In this document: piece by piece, positions 38,091 to 38,304 of the stretch
Position numbering within the stretch: the first letter of the stretch is position 1
Layout of the letters: each line of letters begins with the position of its first letter
Assembly: GCA_043755865.1 (NCBI GenBank)
Contig: JAYUSD010000201.1
Coordinates: 1-38,304 of the forward strand
Length of the DNA: 38,304 nt
From: JANMDU01 sp043755865
GTDB lineage: Bacteria > Pseudomonadota > Gammaproteobacteria > Burkholderiales > Burkholderiaceae_C
Reading direction: 5' to 3'
Position numbers and translations under genes: made by a program
Notes under the pieces: model-generated
What the model was told of the DNA's origin: nothing
The model's database searches: none
What the model saw: the letters and a program-made list of their open reading frames with translations, nothing else

Positions 38091-38166
38091 GCCGGTGTAG
38101 CTCAGTCGGTAGAGCAGCTCATTCGTAATGAGAAGGTCGGGTGTTCGATTCATCTCTCCGGCACCA
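38091..38166 (+). tRNA. tRNA-Thr (anticodon CGT)
   Basis: A 76-base cloverleaf with encoded CCA. The acceptor pairs GCCGGTG with CTCCGGC (one T-T mismatch at position 6/67). The D-loop has AGTCGGTAGAG, the anticodon stem CTCAT-TCGTA-ATGAG-like gives anticodon CGT at the centre, and the T-arm is GGGTG-TTCGATT-CATCT. It decodes ACG. Confidence 0.96.
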
Positions 38167-38188
38167 AAATTCAGTGTGATCAGTTTTC

Positions 38189-38220
38189 AAAGAAGTCGCT
38201 TAGTGCGGCTTCTTTGCTTT
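38189..38220 (+). terminator. Rho-independent terminator after tRNA-Thr
   Basis: AAAGAAGTCGC and GCGGCTTCTTT form an 11-bp stem (one G-U) with loop TTAGT, followed by GCTTT. It should end the tRNA transcript. The remaining 84 bases to the window end hold nothing recognised. Confidence 0.75.
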
Positions 38221-38304
38221 CTGACTCGTCTTACCGCGCCGGGCACATTAACGGCGGGCTACATCACGACAAACTGAGGATAGCAAGCGCTCCGATAGGT
38301 CATG

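Noticed and set aside
38091..38166. tRNA-Thr considered as an integration (att) site of a mobile island
   Set aside because: No integrase gene or repeated tRNA 3' end was found within the window.

Overview
The window reads as chromosome of a Burkholderiales betaproteobacterium, most likely Comamonadaceae or a close relative. The evidence is the two Bug-type (tripartite tricarboxylate) solute receptors, a LiuR/isovaleryl-CoA dehydrogenase cluster, a complete protocatechuate 4,5-cleavage (lig) operon, an FNR/universal-stress-protein cluster, moderate-to-high GC and a CCA-encoding tRNA-Thr(CGT). No taxon can be fixed without a search.

Layout. 1-1.3 kb: beta-carbonic anhydrase directly behind a MazE/MazF toxin-antitoxin pair. 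1.3-4.6 kb: isovaleryl-CoA dehydrogenase, PaaI-type thioesterase and a MerR regulator (probable LiuR), divergent from an MBL-fold hydrolase across a strong palindromic operator. 4.7-7.1 kb: lysophospholipid acyltransferase, DUF4136 lipoprotein, HEPN-like orphan. 7.5-10.3 kb: divergent FbpC/FbpB-type iron ABC transporter with a candidate Fur box and no binding protein. 10.3-12 kb: pyrG. 12.4-16.5 kb: Bug receptor, N-formylglutamate amidohydrolase family protein and L-2-hydroxyglutarate oxidase-like enzyme, divergent from a GcvA-like LysR regulator. 16.6-18.3 kb: FNR-type regulator followed by an FNR box and two UspA genes. 18.4-20 kb: aldo/keto reductase and a PIN/ribbon-helix-helix toxin-antitoxin pair. 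20-26 kb: ligJ-ligK-ligI-ligA-ligB-ligC, which takes protocatechuate through CHMS, pyrone dicarboxylate, oxalomesaconate and CHA to pyruvate plus oxaloacetate, preceded by a ModA-like protein and a divergent LysR regulator. 27.1-29.7 kb: Bug receptor and cytochrome P450. 29.7-32.4 kb: a mobile/prophage-like remnant (broken Bro-N gene, AbiE-type pair, small ORF, XRE repressor). 32.5-38.1 kb: HAD phosphatase, pepN, fbp, FkbM methyltransferase, tRNA-Thr and terminator.

The most unusual feature is a dispersed repeat of about 55-65 bp with the core TAGCCGGCAT, present in about 14 full or partial copies (roughly one per 3 kb). Copies lie between genes, supply the stop codons of three genes, and sit in frame inside at least five coding sequences. 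One forms a solute-receptor signal peptide, one opens a ~50-residue insertion in the P450, and others lie inside LhgO, PepN and the ModA-like protein. One end of the repeat forms a hairpin whose stem shows compensatory changes between copies. Two long GCGAAA-rich hairpins (one with 38-bp perfect arms), a nested inverted repeat behind pyrG and tandem TCTGACCCCATTT units add to the repeat load.

Regulatory sites supported by both sequence and context are a LiuR-like operator with overlapping promoter, a 19-bp Fur-like box, an FNR box at the class II position upstream of the uspA pair, and a 22-bp palindrome over the start of the PIN toxin gene. All functional names come from motif and family recognition; no database search was run.
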